DNA of 64,000 nt, from positions 434,001-498,000 of the forward strand of contig NZ_WKJQ01000001.1 in NCBI RefSeq assembly GCF_009674625.1. Direction: 5' to 3'. This stretch comes from Haloferax marinum. Its GTDB lineage: Archaea; Halobacteriota; Halobacteria; Halobacteriales; Haloferacaceae. Positions 25,472 through 33,066 of the stretch are shown in pieces (positions within the stretch are counted from its first letter, which is position 1; each line of letters begins with the position of its first letter). The translations under genes and the position numbers were made by a program. The notes below the pieces were generated by a model, which ran no database searches, was not told the DNA's origin, and was given only the letters and a program-made list of their open reading frames with translations.

Positions 25472-25864
25472 ATGACACACGTCCCATCCACCGACACGCC
25501 GACCGTCCTCCTCGTCGACGACGAAGTCGAACTCGCTGACAGCCTCGCGCTGTGGCTCGAGCGGCGCTGTGAGGTCAGAGTGGCGTACTCCGGGCGAGAG
25601 GCCCTCCAGTCGTTCGATGAGGACGTCGATGTCGTCTTTCTCGACCAAAACTTACCAGGGCTCCCCGGTGAGACAGTCCTCCACGAGTTGCGACGCGACT
25701 CGAAGCCCAACACACCAGCAGTCGTCATGTTGACCGCGACGCCGAGTGACGAACTGTCGGAACTCCCCGCTGACGACGTCCTCACCAAACCGGTCACGAA
25801 ATCAGATATCTTCGATGCGGTCGCTCGCTTCGCCGACGACGCTCACGAAGTGACTGCCGAATAG
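25472..25864 (+). CDS. Single-domain response regulator (receiver)
   Basis: A 130-residue receiver domain: LLVDDEVELADSLALWL holds D16-D17, DVVFLDQNLPG holds the phospho-acceptor D58, VVMLTATPSDEL the switch Thr, and VLTKPVTKSDIFDAV the conserved Lys. There is no output domain. It converges with the Bat-like regulator gene, 9 bases from its stop; its kinase could be the one at 27789-29807. A role as a phosphorelay intermediate or phosphate sink is inferred. Confidence 0.87.
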   Translation: MTHVPSTDTPTVLLVDDEVELADSLALWLERRCEVRVAYSGREALQSFDEDVDVVFLDQNLPGLPGETVLHELRRDSKPNTPAVVMLTATPSDELSELPADDVLTKPVTKSDIFDAVARFADDAHEVTAE

Positions 25865-25873
25865 CGCAGTCTC

Positions 25874-27619
25874 TCAGTCGTCGCTCGGCACAGCGTTCAG
25901 TTCCTCGAAATACGTCTCGATGAGCTTTCGCTCTGCGGCACGGAGGTGTTCGTGGAGCGTCGGCGGAGAGATACCGAGTGAGTCGGCCACTTCTTCGGCA
26001 GTGCTCCCGCGTGGCCACTCGAAGTAGCCCGAGACGAGCGACGTCTCCAAGACGGCCTTCTGGCGCTCGGTCAGCTTCCCGTCGAGTTCGGTCCGGAAGG
26101 ACTCCGTCGATTGCGCGGGTTGTTCGACTTCCCGCTTGGCGACGACGGAGACGTTCGGTGCCGCTCCCGAAATCGCTTCGACGAGTGCCCCGTGGTCGGC
26201 GTCGGCAGCGACGTGGACCGCGAGGCTTCCACTCCCGTTCGAGAGTTCGAGCGCTTCGATACTCGCTCCGTGGTCGACGGCGGTGAGGAGGACCGACGCG
26301 CCGTCGAGGCGTACCTCTAACACCGATTCGTCGGTTCCCTCGGTGACGACGCGCACTTTGGAGATGTGGTCGTACGTGACGGCCGACTCGACCACGTCGC
26401 TTCCAGTTGCACCGCCGACGGTGACGAAACAGGTCACCCCGTCGTCTACCTGTGCCACGCCGTCGAGCGAGAGGTCACAACCAGCGTCTGCAGTGAGCGT
26501 CGCGAGTGCGTCCGAATCCGCTCCGAGTCGGAATTCGAGTTCGACGACGCTGTCACCGTTGAGGAGTCGTTTACTCTCGGCGGCGTTGATGCCGTTTCCG
26601 ACCGTCGCTCCGAGGTCAGCAAACAGCGACGCTGACTCTTCGTCGAACGCCGCCGTCTCGTCGTAGACGGTGAGCGCACCGTACACTGTGCCTTGGTACG
26701 AAATCGGGACGCACAGTCCCGAGACGGTCTCGAAGGCGTCTGCGTTTCCATCGAACACCGCAGTTCGATGCTCGGCGGAGAGGTCGTCGAAGACGTACGC
26801 GTCGTCGGGGTCGTTCGGGTCGAACACGCTGTCGACGAAACTGTGGTCGACTTCGGACGGTTCGCAATCGAGGCCGGCCTGTGCGGTACACCGAAGTACA
26901 CCGGCAGCAGTTCGACGGAGAACGAAGGCCGCTTCGTGGGCCTCTGCGACGGCGTCACAGACTGTCTGTTCGATATCGTCGCGCGTTCGAGCGTCGATGA
27001 GAGCGCGGTCGATCTCTCGCACGAGTCCGTTGACGCGGTTCAAGCGCTCGAGTTGCTCCTCGCGGTACTGAATCGCCGCCTCGTGTTCGGTTCTGACCGC
27101 TTCGAGTCGATGACGCAGTTCGTCGAGTGCTTCCGGTTTGCGGAGTTCGTCGATTTCCCTGCTTTCGAGGGCTTTCTCCGTCGATTCGAGGGCGAAGTAC
27201 TCGCGTACTTCGGAGTCGAATCCAGACCGAAAGAGGAGTTCCTCGACGGTCTCTTTGACGTCGGTCTTGGTGACCGGTTTCACGAGGTACGTATCGAACG
27301 CCATCTCGACGATATCCGTGTCTGGTTCGACGGCGGTCATCATCGCCACGCGGCAGTCGATGCCGCGGGAGCGAATCTCGTCGAGGACGTCGTCGCCGGA
27401 GACGCTCGGCATCCGCCGGTCGAGCAGGACCACGTCGACGCTCTCGTCGAGACGGTCCAACGCCTCCTGGCCTCCATAGGCCGTCTCGACGGTAAACCGC
27501 TCACCGTCGAGCCAGTATCTACAGGTGTCAGCGAGGTCCTCGTCGTCGTCGACCACGAGGACAGTCTGCTCGGCAACCCGGTGAGTCGGGTGCCCGTCTG
27601 CCGAGCTATTGGTGACCAT
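25874..27619 (-). CDS. Response regulator with HalX, GAF, bacterio-opsin-activator (Bat) and HTH-10 domains
   Basis: A 581-residue regulator. Residues 19-135 are a receiver (VLVVDDDEDLADTCRYWL; phospho-acceptor in DVVLLDRRMPSVSG); a HalX-like coiled region follows (ESREIDELRKPEALDELRHR); then a GAF domain (VCDAVAEAHEAAFVLRR to AALTV-like strands), a Bat domain (VELEFRLGADSDALATLTAD) and a C-terminal HTH-10 (LTERQKAVLETSLVSGYFEW, then STAEEVADSLGISPPTLHEH). Bat proteins control light- and oxygen-dependent genes. The ATG giving MVTNSSADGH is used; one four codons earlier is also possible. A perfect 14-base palindrome lies 27-40 bases upstream. Confidence 0.9.
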   Translation of the reverse strand: MVTNSSADGHPTHRVAEQTVLVVDDDEDLADTCRYWLDGERFTVETAYGGQEALDRLDESVDVVLLDRRMPSVSGDDVLDEIRSRGIDCRVAMMTAVEPDTDIVEMAFDTYLVKPVTKTDVKETVEELLFRSGFDSEVREYFALESTEKALESREIDELRKPEALDELRHRLEAVRTEHEAAIQYREEQLERLNRVNGLVREIDRALIDARTRDDIEQTVCDAVAEAHEAAFVLRRTAAGVLRCTAQAGLDCEPSEVDHSFVDSVFDPNDPDDAYVFDDLSAEHRTAVFDGNADAFETVSGLCVPISYQGTVYGALTVYDETAAFDEESASLFADLGATVGNGINAAESKRLLNGDSVVELEFRLGADSDALATLTADAGCDLSLDGVAQVDDGVTCFVTVGGATGSDVVESAVTYDHISKVRVVTEGTDESVLEVRLDGASVLLTAVDHGASIEALELSNGSGSLAVHVAADADHGALVEAISGAAPNVSVVAKREVEQPAQSTESFRTELDGKLTERQKAVLETSLVSGYFEWPRGSTAEEVADSLGISPPTLHEHLRAAERKLIETYFEELNAVPSDD

Positions 27620-27645
27620 CGTATCGAACACACTGTATCATCGGA

Positions 27646-27659
27646 CAGATATATATCTG
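27646..27659. promoter_or_regulatory. Perfect 14-base palindrome CAGATATATATCTG at the Bat-regulator promoter
   Basis: Located 27-40 bases before the start codon on the reverse strand, the exact position of a TATA element, so the palindrome is the TATA box or overlaps it. A symmetric TATA could also fire on the other strand, but no gene is there. It may be an autoregulatory site. Confidence 0.5.
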
Positions 27660-27788
27660 CCCATCGGGGAAGGTGGAATTTACTCTGGTTGGAACGTCGT
27701 GAAAGACACTCTGATAGGTGTGAACTGGCGTGAACTCGACGCATCTGGCGGCTGTCTCACACTCGGTGCACCGACGACAGCTCCCGTG

Positions 27789-29807
27789 TCACGCCCGCTG
27801 GAACGTCGCGACGAACGACGCCCCGGTCGGTTCGTTGTCTTCGATTCGAAGCTCGCCTCCGTACCCCTCGACGATTTCGCGGACGAGGAACAGACCGAAT
27901 CCATTTCCGGGGTCCGAGAGGTCTTCGATTCGCTGTTCGAGCAGTGACTGTTTCTCTTCGTCAGGAATGCCCGGACCGTCGTCCGAGACGCGGAGTTCGA
28001 CGCGCTCGTCACTGACCGCGACGTCGACGTGAACCTCGGGAGTCGGATTGTCGTTGTGTTGAATCGCGTTCTTCAGGAGTTGTTCGACCACTTCGTCGAG
28101 CAACTCGTCCGCCAGCACGGGGATTCGGGGAACGCTACCGATGGAGATATTCGCATCTGCTGCACCCGTCGCGTCCACGTCGACGGCGGACAGTCCGGCG
28201 TCGATTGCCTCGTGAATCGACCGTTCGTAGAGTTCGTGGGAATCACGCTCGACGATGACCTTCATGAACGTCCGCATCGTGCCGACGAGTTCGGTCATCT
28301 CGTCGACTCGGTTTCGAACCGTCTCCAGGTGTGGTTCACCGTCCGGTCCGACGAAGTCGCCGACGATGTCGGCGCGCGCGCCGACGACGTTGAGGCCGTT
28401 CAGGAGATTGTGTCTGATGACGCGATTGACGAACTCCAGTCGCTCTCGCTCGCGTCGCAGTTGCCGTTCGCGTTCCTTCCGGTCGGTGATGTCGTGGCCT
28501 TCTGGGACGAGTAAGACGACGTCGTCGCCGTCGAAAACCGGCGTGAGAGAGAAGTCGATAACCGCGTCTGGTCGGTCGGGTCCGGTGTCGACTTCGACTT
28601 CGTACTGGACGAACTCACCGCTGGCGGCCCGCGAGAGTGCCGCTTTCAGGTCGGAGACACGTTCGTCGTCGCCGCGCCACCACGGTGTCTCCCAAGCGGG
28701 ACGTCCAACGACGGCGTCTCGGCCGGCGTCGGCGACTTCCAGTGCGGCGTCGTTGACCCGGAGAACTGTCCCGTCGGGGTCGAGAAGTCCCATGTACTGG
28801 AACGTACTGTTGAAGACGGCGTCCAACTGGCGTTCTCGCTGTTTTCGCTCCGTCATGTCGCGAGTCACCTTCGCGAACCCGACGACGTCGCCGTCGTCGA
28901 CGAGCGCGGTAATCGCGACCGAGGCCCAGAACTGCGTCCCATCGGCGCGGACGCGCCACCCTTCGTCTTCGGCACGGCCATCGCGTCGGGCCGCTTCGAG
29001 GAGTCGTTCGGGGAGTCCGCGCTCCCGGTCTTCGTCCGTGTAGAAGGTTCGAACGTGCTCGCCGAGGATTTCGCCAGTCGTGTACCCCTTGATGGCTTCG
29101 GCCCCACGGTTCCAACTTTCGACGTGGCCGTCGGCGTCCAGACGGAAGATGGCGTACTCTTCGATATCGTCGACGATTCGGGAGAAGGCCGCCTCTCGCC
29201 GTTCGAGTTCGCGCTCTCGTTCGCGTCTGACGTGTGAGTCGATGCCGTGAGCGACGGTGTGGCCGAGGTTTTGGATAGGTTCGACCAACTCGGCGGTGAA
29301 CGCACCTTCGTGTCCGGCGTACATCGTGAGGACGCCGTATCGTTCGTCACCGAAGTCGAGTGGGACAGACGCCGCTGAGTGGTATCCTCGTTCGAGTGCG
29401 GCGTCTCGAAGCGCCCCGAAATCTGCTTCGTCGGCGATGCTGTGTGTCGTCTGGACCGTTCCTGACCGCAGTGCGCGCCCAATCGGACCGTCGCCATCGG
29501 CGTGTGGCCCAGCGACTGACGCGTCTCCTTCGTCGAGATAGCCGTCTTCGGTGCCGGCCCACGCAGTGGGGCGAATCTCGCCTGTCGTCTCCTCGACCAC
29601 CCCTATCCAGACGAACCGAAGCGTCTCGGTTTGGACGAGGCGTTCACAGACGTGCTGTTCGACGTCCGCACGTTCCGTTGCAGCGACGATGGTCTCGCTA
29701 ACGTCGGAGATGACCTCGTTGAACGTGGCGAGGATAGCGAGGCGCTCTTCGAGTTCTCGGTCGGTGGCCGACGACTCGTCGGCCGGCGTCTGCGCGTCAC
29801 CAGTCAT
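27789..29807 (-). CDS. Sensor histidine kinase (GAF-PAS-PAS-HisKA-HATPase)
   Basis: A 672-residue soluble kinase, no membrane segment. GAF domain at about 35-195 (FVWIGVVEETTGEIRPTAWA), two PAS domains (EEYAIFRLDADGHVESWNRG; STFQYMGLLDPDGTVLRVND), then the phospho-acceptor region FVNRVIRHNLLNGLNVVGAR, N-box LLKNAIQHNDNPTP, and G-boxes DDGPGIPDEE and GNGFGLFLVREIVEGYGGEL. RHNLLN is the usual haloarchaeal H-box. It is 169 bases upstream of the Bat-type regulator on the same strand, its probable partner. The signal is unknown; PAS and GAF suggest redox, light or small-molecule sensing. Confidence 0.9.
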   Translation of the reverse strand: MTGDAQTPADESSATDRELEERLAILATFNEVISDVSETIVAATERADVEQHVCERLVQTETLRFVWIGVVEETTGEIRPTAWAGTEDGYLDEGDASVAGPHADGDGPIGRALRSGTVQTTHSIADEADFGALRDAALERGYHSAASVPLDFGDERYGVLTMYAGHEGAFTAELVEPIQNLGHTVAHGIDSHVRRERERELERREAAFSRIVDDIEEYAIFRLDADGHVESWNRGAEAIKGYTTGEILGEHVRTFYTDEDRERGLPERLLEAARRDGRAEDEGWRVRADGTQFWASVAITALVDDGDVVGFAKVTRDMTERKQRERQLDAVFNSTFQYMGLLDPDGTVLRVNDAALEVADAGRDAVVGRPAWETPWWRGDDERVSDLKAALSRAASGEFVQYEVEVDTGPDRPDAVIDFSLTPVFDGDDVVLLVPEGHDITDRKERERQLRRERERLEFVNRVIRHNLLNGLNVVGARADIVGDFVGPDGEPHLETVRNRVDEMTELVGTMRTFMKVIVERDSHELYERSIHEAIDAGLSAVDVDATGAADANISIGSVPRIPVLADELLDEVVEQLLKNAIQHNDNPTPEVHVDVAVSDERVELRVSDDGPGIPDEEKQSLLEQRIEDLSDPGNGFGLFLVREIVEGYGGELRIEDNEPTGASFVATFQRA

Positions 29808-30237
29808 CCGTGGGAGCCCCCCGACCAGTGCGCCGCTGTGGGTGCATGTACCTCGAGTCAGACCCCCATCGACTTGGGCGTTTCCCGGTGTGTCGACACC
29901 GGCCCTAACTGAATAGGGAGGTGAATTAGTAGGAACGCTTCCTTCTACGTAGGTGGCCACAGTGACCCCACCCAGGTCACTCGTCGTGCCCGCACGTTCC
30001 CGCACAGCGGAACCGAACCCGACCCCCCCTCACTCCGCTCTCGGGAACGTGTCCCTGCCCAAACCCAACTCCCTTTGCGTAACTGACCGACGAGCCACAG
30101 CCGTCGGTAGAGCGTCCAACCAGCAGGCTTTCGTTCATGTCCGAACCTACTACATTCATTTCTAGGTGAGCCAGATACAAGACCGAAAACATGACTTACC
30201 GCGCACTTTACGGCAGATAAACACATATGTGCAACAC
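29808..30237. other. Gene-free region between the kinase and UPF0058 genes
   Basis: About 430 bases with no gene I can support. The left part carries a C-rich stretch (GACCCCCCCTCACTCC near 30020) and the right part the promoter of the UPF0058 gene: GCGCACTTTACGG is 25-36 bases before its ATG, and CACATATGTG (30222-30231), a perfect 10-base palindrome, overlaps the expected transcription start. Confidence 0.6.
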
Positions 30238-30543
30238 ATGAGAAAGAACGAGCTAATTCACTTGCACACACTGCTGGTGGAGATCGCCGGGGACTTCCTC
30301 GAATCTGGTATCGCGACGCGCGAGGACCTCGAACCGTACCACCAACTCGAAATCGGCCCGATGGCACTTCGGTCCTGCCGCGACGACCACGAAGTCGCCG
30401 TCAGGACGCTCGCGACGATACTCGCCATCTGTGCCGCCCGCGACCTCGGTCGCGAGACCAGCACGATTCCCGGCCAGCACCTCCTCGGACCGGGAGGCGA
30501 GGTTGGAACGACAGACACCGACCAACGCCTTCGCTCTCACTAA
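30238..30543 (+). CDS. UPF0058 family protein
   Basis: A 101-residue protein beginning MRKNELIHLHTLLVEIAGDF, the signature of UPF0058. It is all-helical, with LEPYHQLEIGPMALRSCRDD and HEVAVRTLATILAICAA following. The family is restricted to archaea and common in haloarchaea; function is unknown. The ATG at 30238 is preferred to one 24 codons upstream because it is the family start and fits the promoter box 25-36 bases away. Confidence 0.87.
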   Translation: MRKNELIHLHTLLVEIAGDFLESGIATREDLEPYHQLEIGPMALRSCRDDHEVAVRTLATILAICAARDLGRETSTIPGQHLLGPGGEVGTTDTDQRLRSH

Positions 30544-30629
30544 TTTTGCCCCTCTGGGAGCTACCCGATTCGTGAGCGGTGCCACCGGGTGACGAGAGGA
30601 CATAAGACACACCAGTGAGACGGCCCGGT

Positions 30630-32372
30630 ATGCGACTCGAAGATTACTGGGGGGTCGGCCCGAAGACGTCGGCCCGACTGGAGTCGGCACTCGGCAGGGA
30701 GGGCGCGGTTGCCGCCATCGAGTCGGCCGACGTGCGAGCGCTCGTCGCCGCGGGCGTCACACGAGGACGCGCGGTCCGTATCCTTCGACGTGCCGACGGC
30801 AACAGCGGCATCGAGGCACTCGCGACCCGCGACGCACGCGACGTCTACGACGACCTGTTGACGCTCGCCAGCGACTGCGCACTGACGGAACACGCCGCAG
30901 ACCGAATCCGCGTGTTGACGCCGTTGCCGACCGTAGACGACCGCCGGGACCGACTCGAACGCGTCCTCGCCGCCAGCGAGGCGTGGGACAGACTCTCTGC
31001 GGCGGCACGCGAGGCGGTCGAAGCGGCCTTCGATGCCTACGACGAGGCAGGCGAGACCGAACGGGCCGCAGTCCGTGCCGCACTCGAACTCCGCGACGCT
31101 GGCCTCCGAGGCGAGACGTTCGACGCACTCGACGACGCAGACCCAGCGGCGCTCGAAGACGCACTCGGGGCGCTCGGCTACGTCGCTCAAGACGGGTCGG
31201 TCGAACCCGGTGCGGACGAACGACTCGACCGGATGCGCACCCGTCTCGAAACGGTCGAAGAACTCGAATCCAGTGCGTTCGACGTCCTCGAGACGATTCA
31301 GCAACGTGGCGTCCGCTCGCTAGACGACTTCCGCGCTGCGTTCGTCGAGTACGTCGCACACGAGACTGACCTCACACGCGGCGAAGTCGAGTCCGCCGCA
31401 GCAGACGACGCACGCGACGCGACTGACTTCGTGAGTACGTCACTTCGCGCGCTCGTGACCGAACTCGAAGCCGACGTCGAAAAACGAGAGGCAACGGTCG
31501 CAGAGGAACTTCGTGACCGAATCTGGGCCGCACGCGACGACGTTGACCTCGCCGTCGAAGCCGTCGACGAAGTCGCGCTGTCGTTGTCGCTCGCACGGTT
31601 CGCCGTCGAATACGACCTCACGAAACCGACCGTCGCGGAGACGGGGCTCTCGGTCTGCGGTGCGCGGAACCTCTTTCTCGACGACCCGAAACCCGTCTCC
31701 TACGCCGTCGGCGACCACGACCTCTCGTGTTCGTCCGGTCCGGTTCCGCCGTCTGGCGACCGAGTCGCGGTCCTGACTGGGGCGAACAGCGGTGGGAAGA
31801 CGACGCTGTTGGAGACGCTCTCGCAGGTCGCTATCCTCGCGTCGATGGGACTTCCGGTCCCCGCTGAATCCGCAGTCGTCGGCCGCTTCGACTCGCTCGT
31901 CTTCCACCGTCGGCACGCGAGTTTCAACGCGGGCGTCCTCGAATCGACGCTCAAATCCATCGTGCCGCCGCTCTCGGACGACGGCCGGACGCTCATGCTC
32001 GTCGACGAGTTCGAAGCCATCACGGAACCCGGACGCGCGGCCGACTTGCTCAATGGGTTGGTGAATCTCACTGTCGAACGCGACGCGTTCGGCGTCTACG
32101 TCACACACCTCGCGGACGAACTGAGTCCGTTACCGCCAGAAGCGCGTATCGACGGCATCTTCGCAGAGGGACTGACCGACGAACTGGACCTCCGGGTCGA
32201 TTACCAACCCCGGTTCGGAACCGTCGGCAAGTCCACGCCCGAGTTCATCGTCTCGCGGTTGGTGGCCAACGCCCGTGACAGAGCAGAGCGCGCTGGCTTC
32301 GAAGCACTGGCGGCCGCAGTCGGCGAAGAAGCGGTACAAAAGACACTCTCCGACGCTGAATTCGCCGGGTGA
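30630..32372 (+). CDS. MutS-like DNA mismatch repair ATPase (MutS5-type, no mismatch domain)
   Basis: A 580-residue protein. The N-terminus has a helix-hairpin-helix (MRLEDYWGVGPKTSARLESA), the middle is a coiled-coil lever region, and the C-terminus a MutS ATPase: VLTGANSGGKTTLLETLSQV (Walker A), MGLPVPAE, FHRRHASFNAGVLESTL, LMLVDEFEAITEPGRA (Walker B and signature) and YVTHLADEL. The mismatch-recognition domain of MutS1 is missing, as in the MutS5-like haloarchaeal group. It may act on branched DNA or recombination intermediates rather than mismatches. The ATG at 30630 starts the HhH domain directly. Confidence 0.88.
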   Translation: MRLEDYWGVGPKTSARLESALGREGAVAAIESADVRALVAAGVTRGRAVRILRRADGNSGIEALATRDARDVYDDLLTLASDCALTEHAADRIRVLTPLPTVDDRRDRLERVLAASEAWDRLSAAAREAVEAAFDAYDEAGETERAAVRAALELRDAGLRGETFDALDDADPAALEDALGALGYVAQDGSVEPGADERLDRMRTRLETVEELESSAFDVLETIQQRGVRSLDDFRAAFVEYVAHETDLTRGEVESAAADDARDATDFVSTSLRALVTELEADVEKREATVAEELRDRIWAARDDVDLAVEAVDEVALSLSLARFAVEYDLTKPTVAETGLSVCGARNLFLDDPKPVSYAVGDHDLSCSSGPVPPSGDRVAVLTGANSGGKTTLLETLSQVAILASMGLPVPAESAVVGRFDSLVFHRRHASFNAGVLESTLKSIVPPLSDDGRTLMLVDEFEAITEPGRAADLLNGLVNLTVERDAFGVYVTHLADELSPLPPEARIDGIFAEGLTDELDLRVDYQPRFGTVGKSTPEFIVSRLVANARDRAERAGFEALAAAVGEEAVQKTLSDAEFAG

Positions 32373-32415
32373 GCGAGCATAGATGGCGATGCGTGGTGAC
32401 CGCCGGTCGGGACGA

Positions 32416-32637
32416 CTATCGCATCTCGTCGAGCGAGACGAAGGCCTCGACGTCGGCGGTCAACCACGCCTCCATCTGGTCACAGCAACTGTCACGCCGC
32501 GGATAGACGGTGACTTGGTCGGAACTCCCTCGGTACGTTACGACGATGCTATGAAGGAGACACTCACCAGTCGAATCCGTACCTGGGCGGTCAACAGACC
32601 CTGCAACCGAATCCTGGGACGCGGGCACTTCGGACAT
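32416..32637 (-). CDS. Small conserved haloarchaeal protein (DUF7511-like)
   Basis: A 73-residue protein ending VEAFVSLDEMR. The core HSIVVTYRGSSDQVTVYPRR, then WLTADVEAFVSLDEMR, fits a haloarchaeal family that I recall as DUF7511 (pattern V.Y.G..D..T.YP...WL.AD..AFV.LD.MR). Role unknown. It converges with the MutS-like gene, 43 bases from its stop. The ATG at 32635-32637 gives the longest version; the first 25 residues are poorly conserved in type, and a later start is possible. Confidence 0.65.
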   Translation of the reverse strand: MSEVPASQDSVAGSVDRPGTDSTGECLLHSIVVTYRGSSDQVTVYPRRDSCCDQMEAWLTADVEAFVSLDEMR

Positions 32638-32709
32638 TCGCCGTCAGGTGTACAGAGGAGACGGTGATTACATAACCTTCACTAAGTGTGGTAATTATTG
32701 ACACAGGCG

Positions 32710-32781
32710 ATGGCTGAAGACTGTGGTGGCCGGAGACTGTGGTGGCCGGAGGCTGTGGTCGCTGAAGACTGTGGTCGACAC
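32710..32781. repeat. Short tandem repeats of GAAGACTGTGGTGGCCG type
   Basis: Four imperfect units of 14-17 bases containing GACTGTGGT or GGCTGTGGT, between the DUF7511-like and zinc-binding genes. A 24-codon frame runs through it, but it is only repeat translation and has no ribosome-binding or promoter context. The rest of 32638-32862 holds an AT-rich AAGTGTGGTAATTATTGAC stretch and no gene. Confidence 0.7.
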
Positions 32782-32862
32782 TGAATCAGCGACAGTCTGT
32801 CACCGGGCGACATCTGCCGGCGGAGACGACTTGAAGTGCCCTCACGCGCCATCTGCGTGTCG

Positions 32863-33054
32863 ATGGTTGACCCGACGTCTGACTTGGGAGAGAACGTAGA
32901 CCCTGACGACGCGCCACAGTGTGCAACGTGTGGCGAGGCAATCGTGAACGTACCGACGCATCACGTCGTCACGTGGGTGGACGGCGACGGTGCCGTTCAG
33001 TACCGACACTTCTGTAACGACGATTGCCGCGCAGACTGGGACGACGAACGATAA
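32863..33054 (+). CDS. Small treble-clef zinc protein (DUF7576-like)
   Basis: A 63-residue protein with a four-Cys zinc site: QCATCGEAIVNVPTHHV, then RHFCNDDCRADWDDER, resembling MYM/TRASH-like treble-clef knuckles. I recall it as DUF7576. The acidic ends suit a halophile. It may be a metal-sensing or protein-binding module. The ATG at 32863 is used. It converges with the helicase gene. Confidence 0.78.
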   Translation: MVDPTSDLGENVDPDDAPQCATCGEAIVNVPTHHVVTWVDGDGAVQYRHFCNDDCRADWDDER

Positions 33055-33066
33055 TCGAGCGCCGAG

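Noticed and set aside
29808-30237. A possible tRNA or small RNA gene near 30085-30150
   Set aside because: No tRNA T-arm (GTTCRAATC) or acceptor pairing could be found there or in the other gaps of the window.
32710-32784. A 24-residue open frame MAEDCGGRRLWWPEAVVAED and the rest
   Set aside because: It is only the translation of the short repeat; no promoter or conserved pattern supports it.
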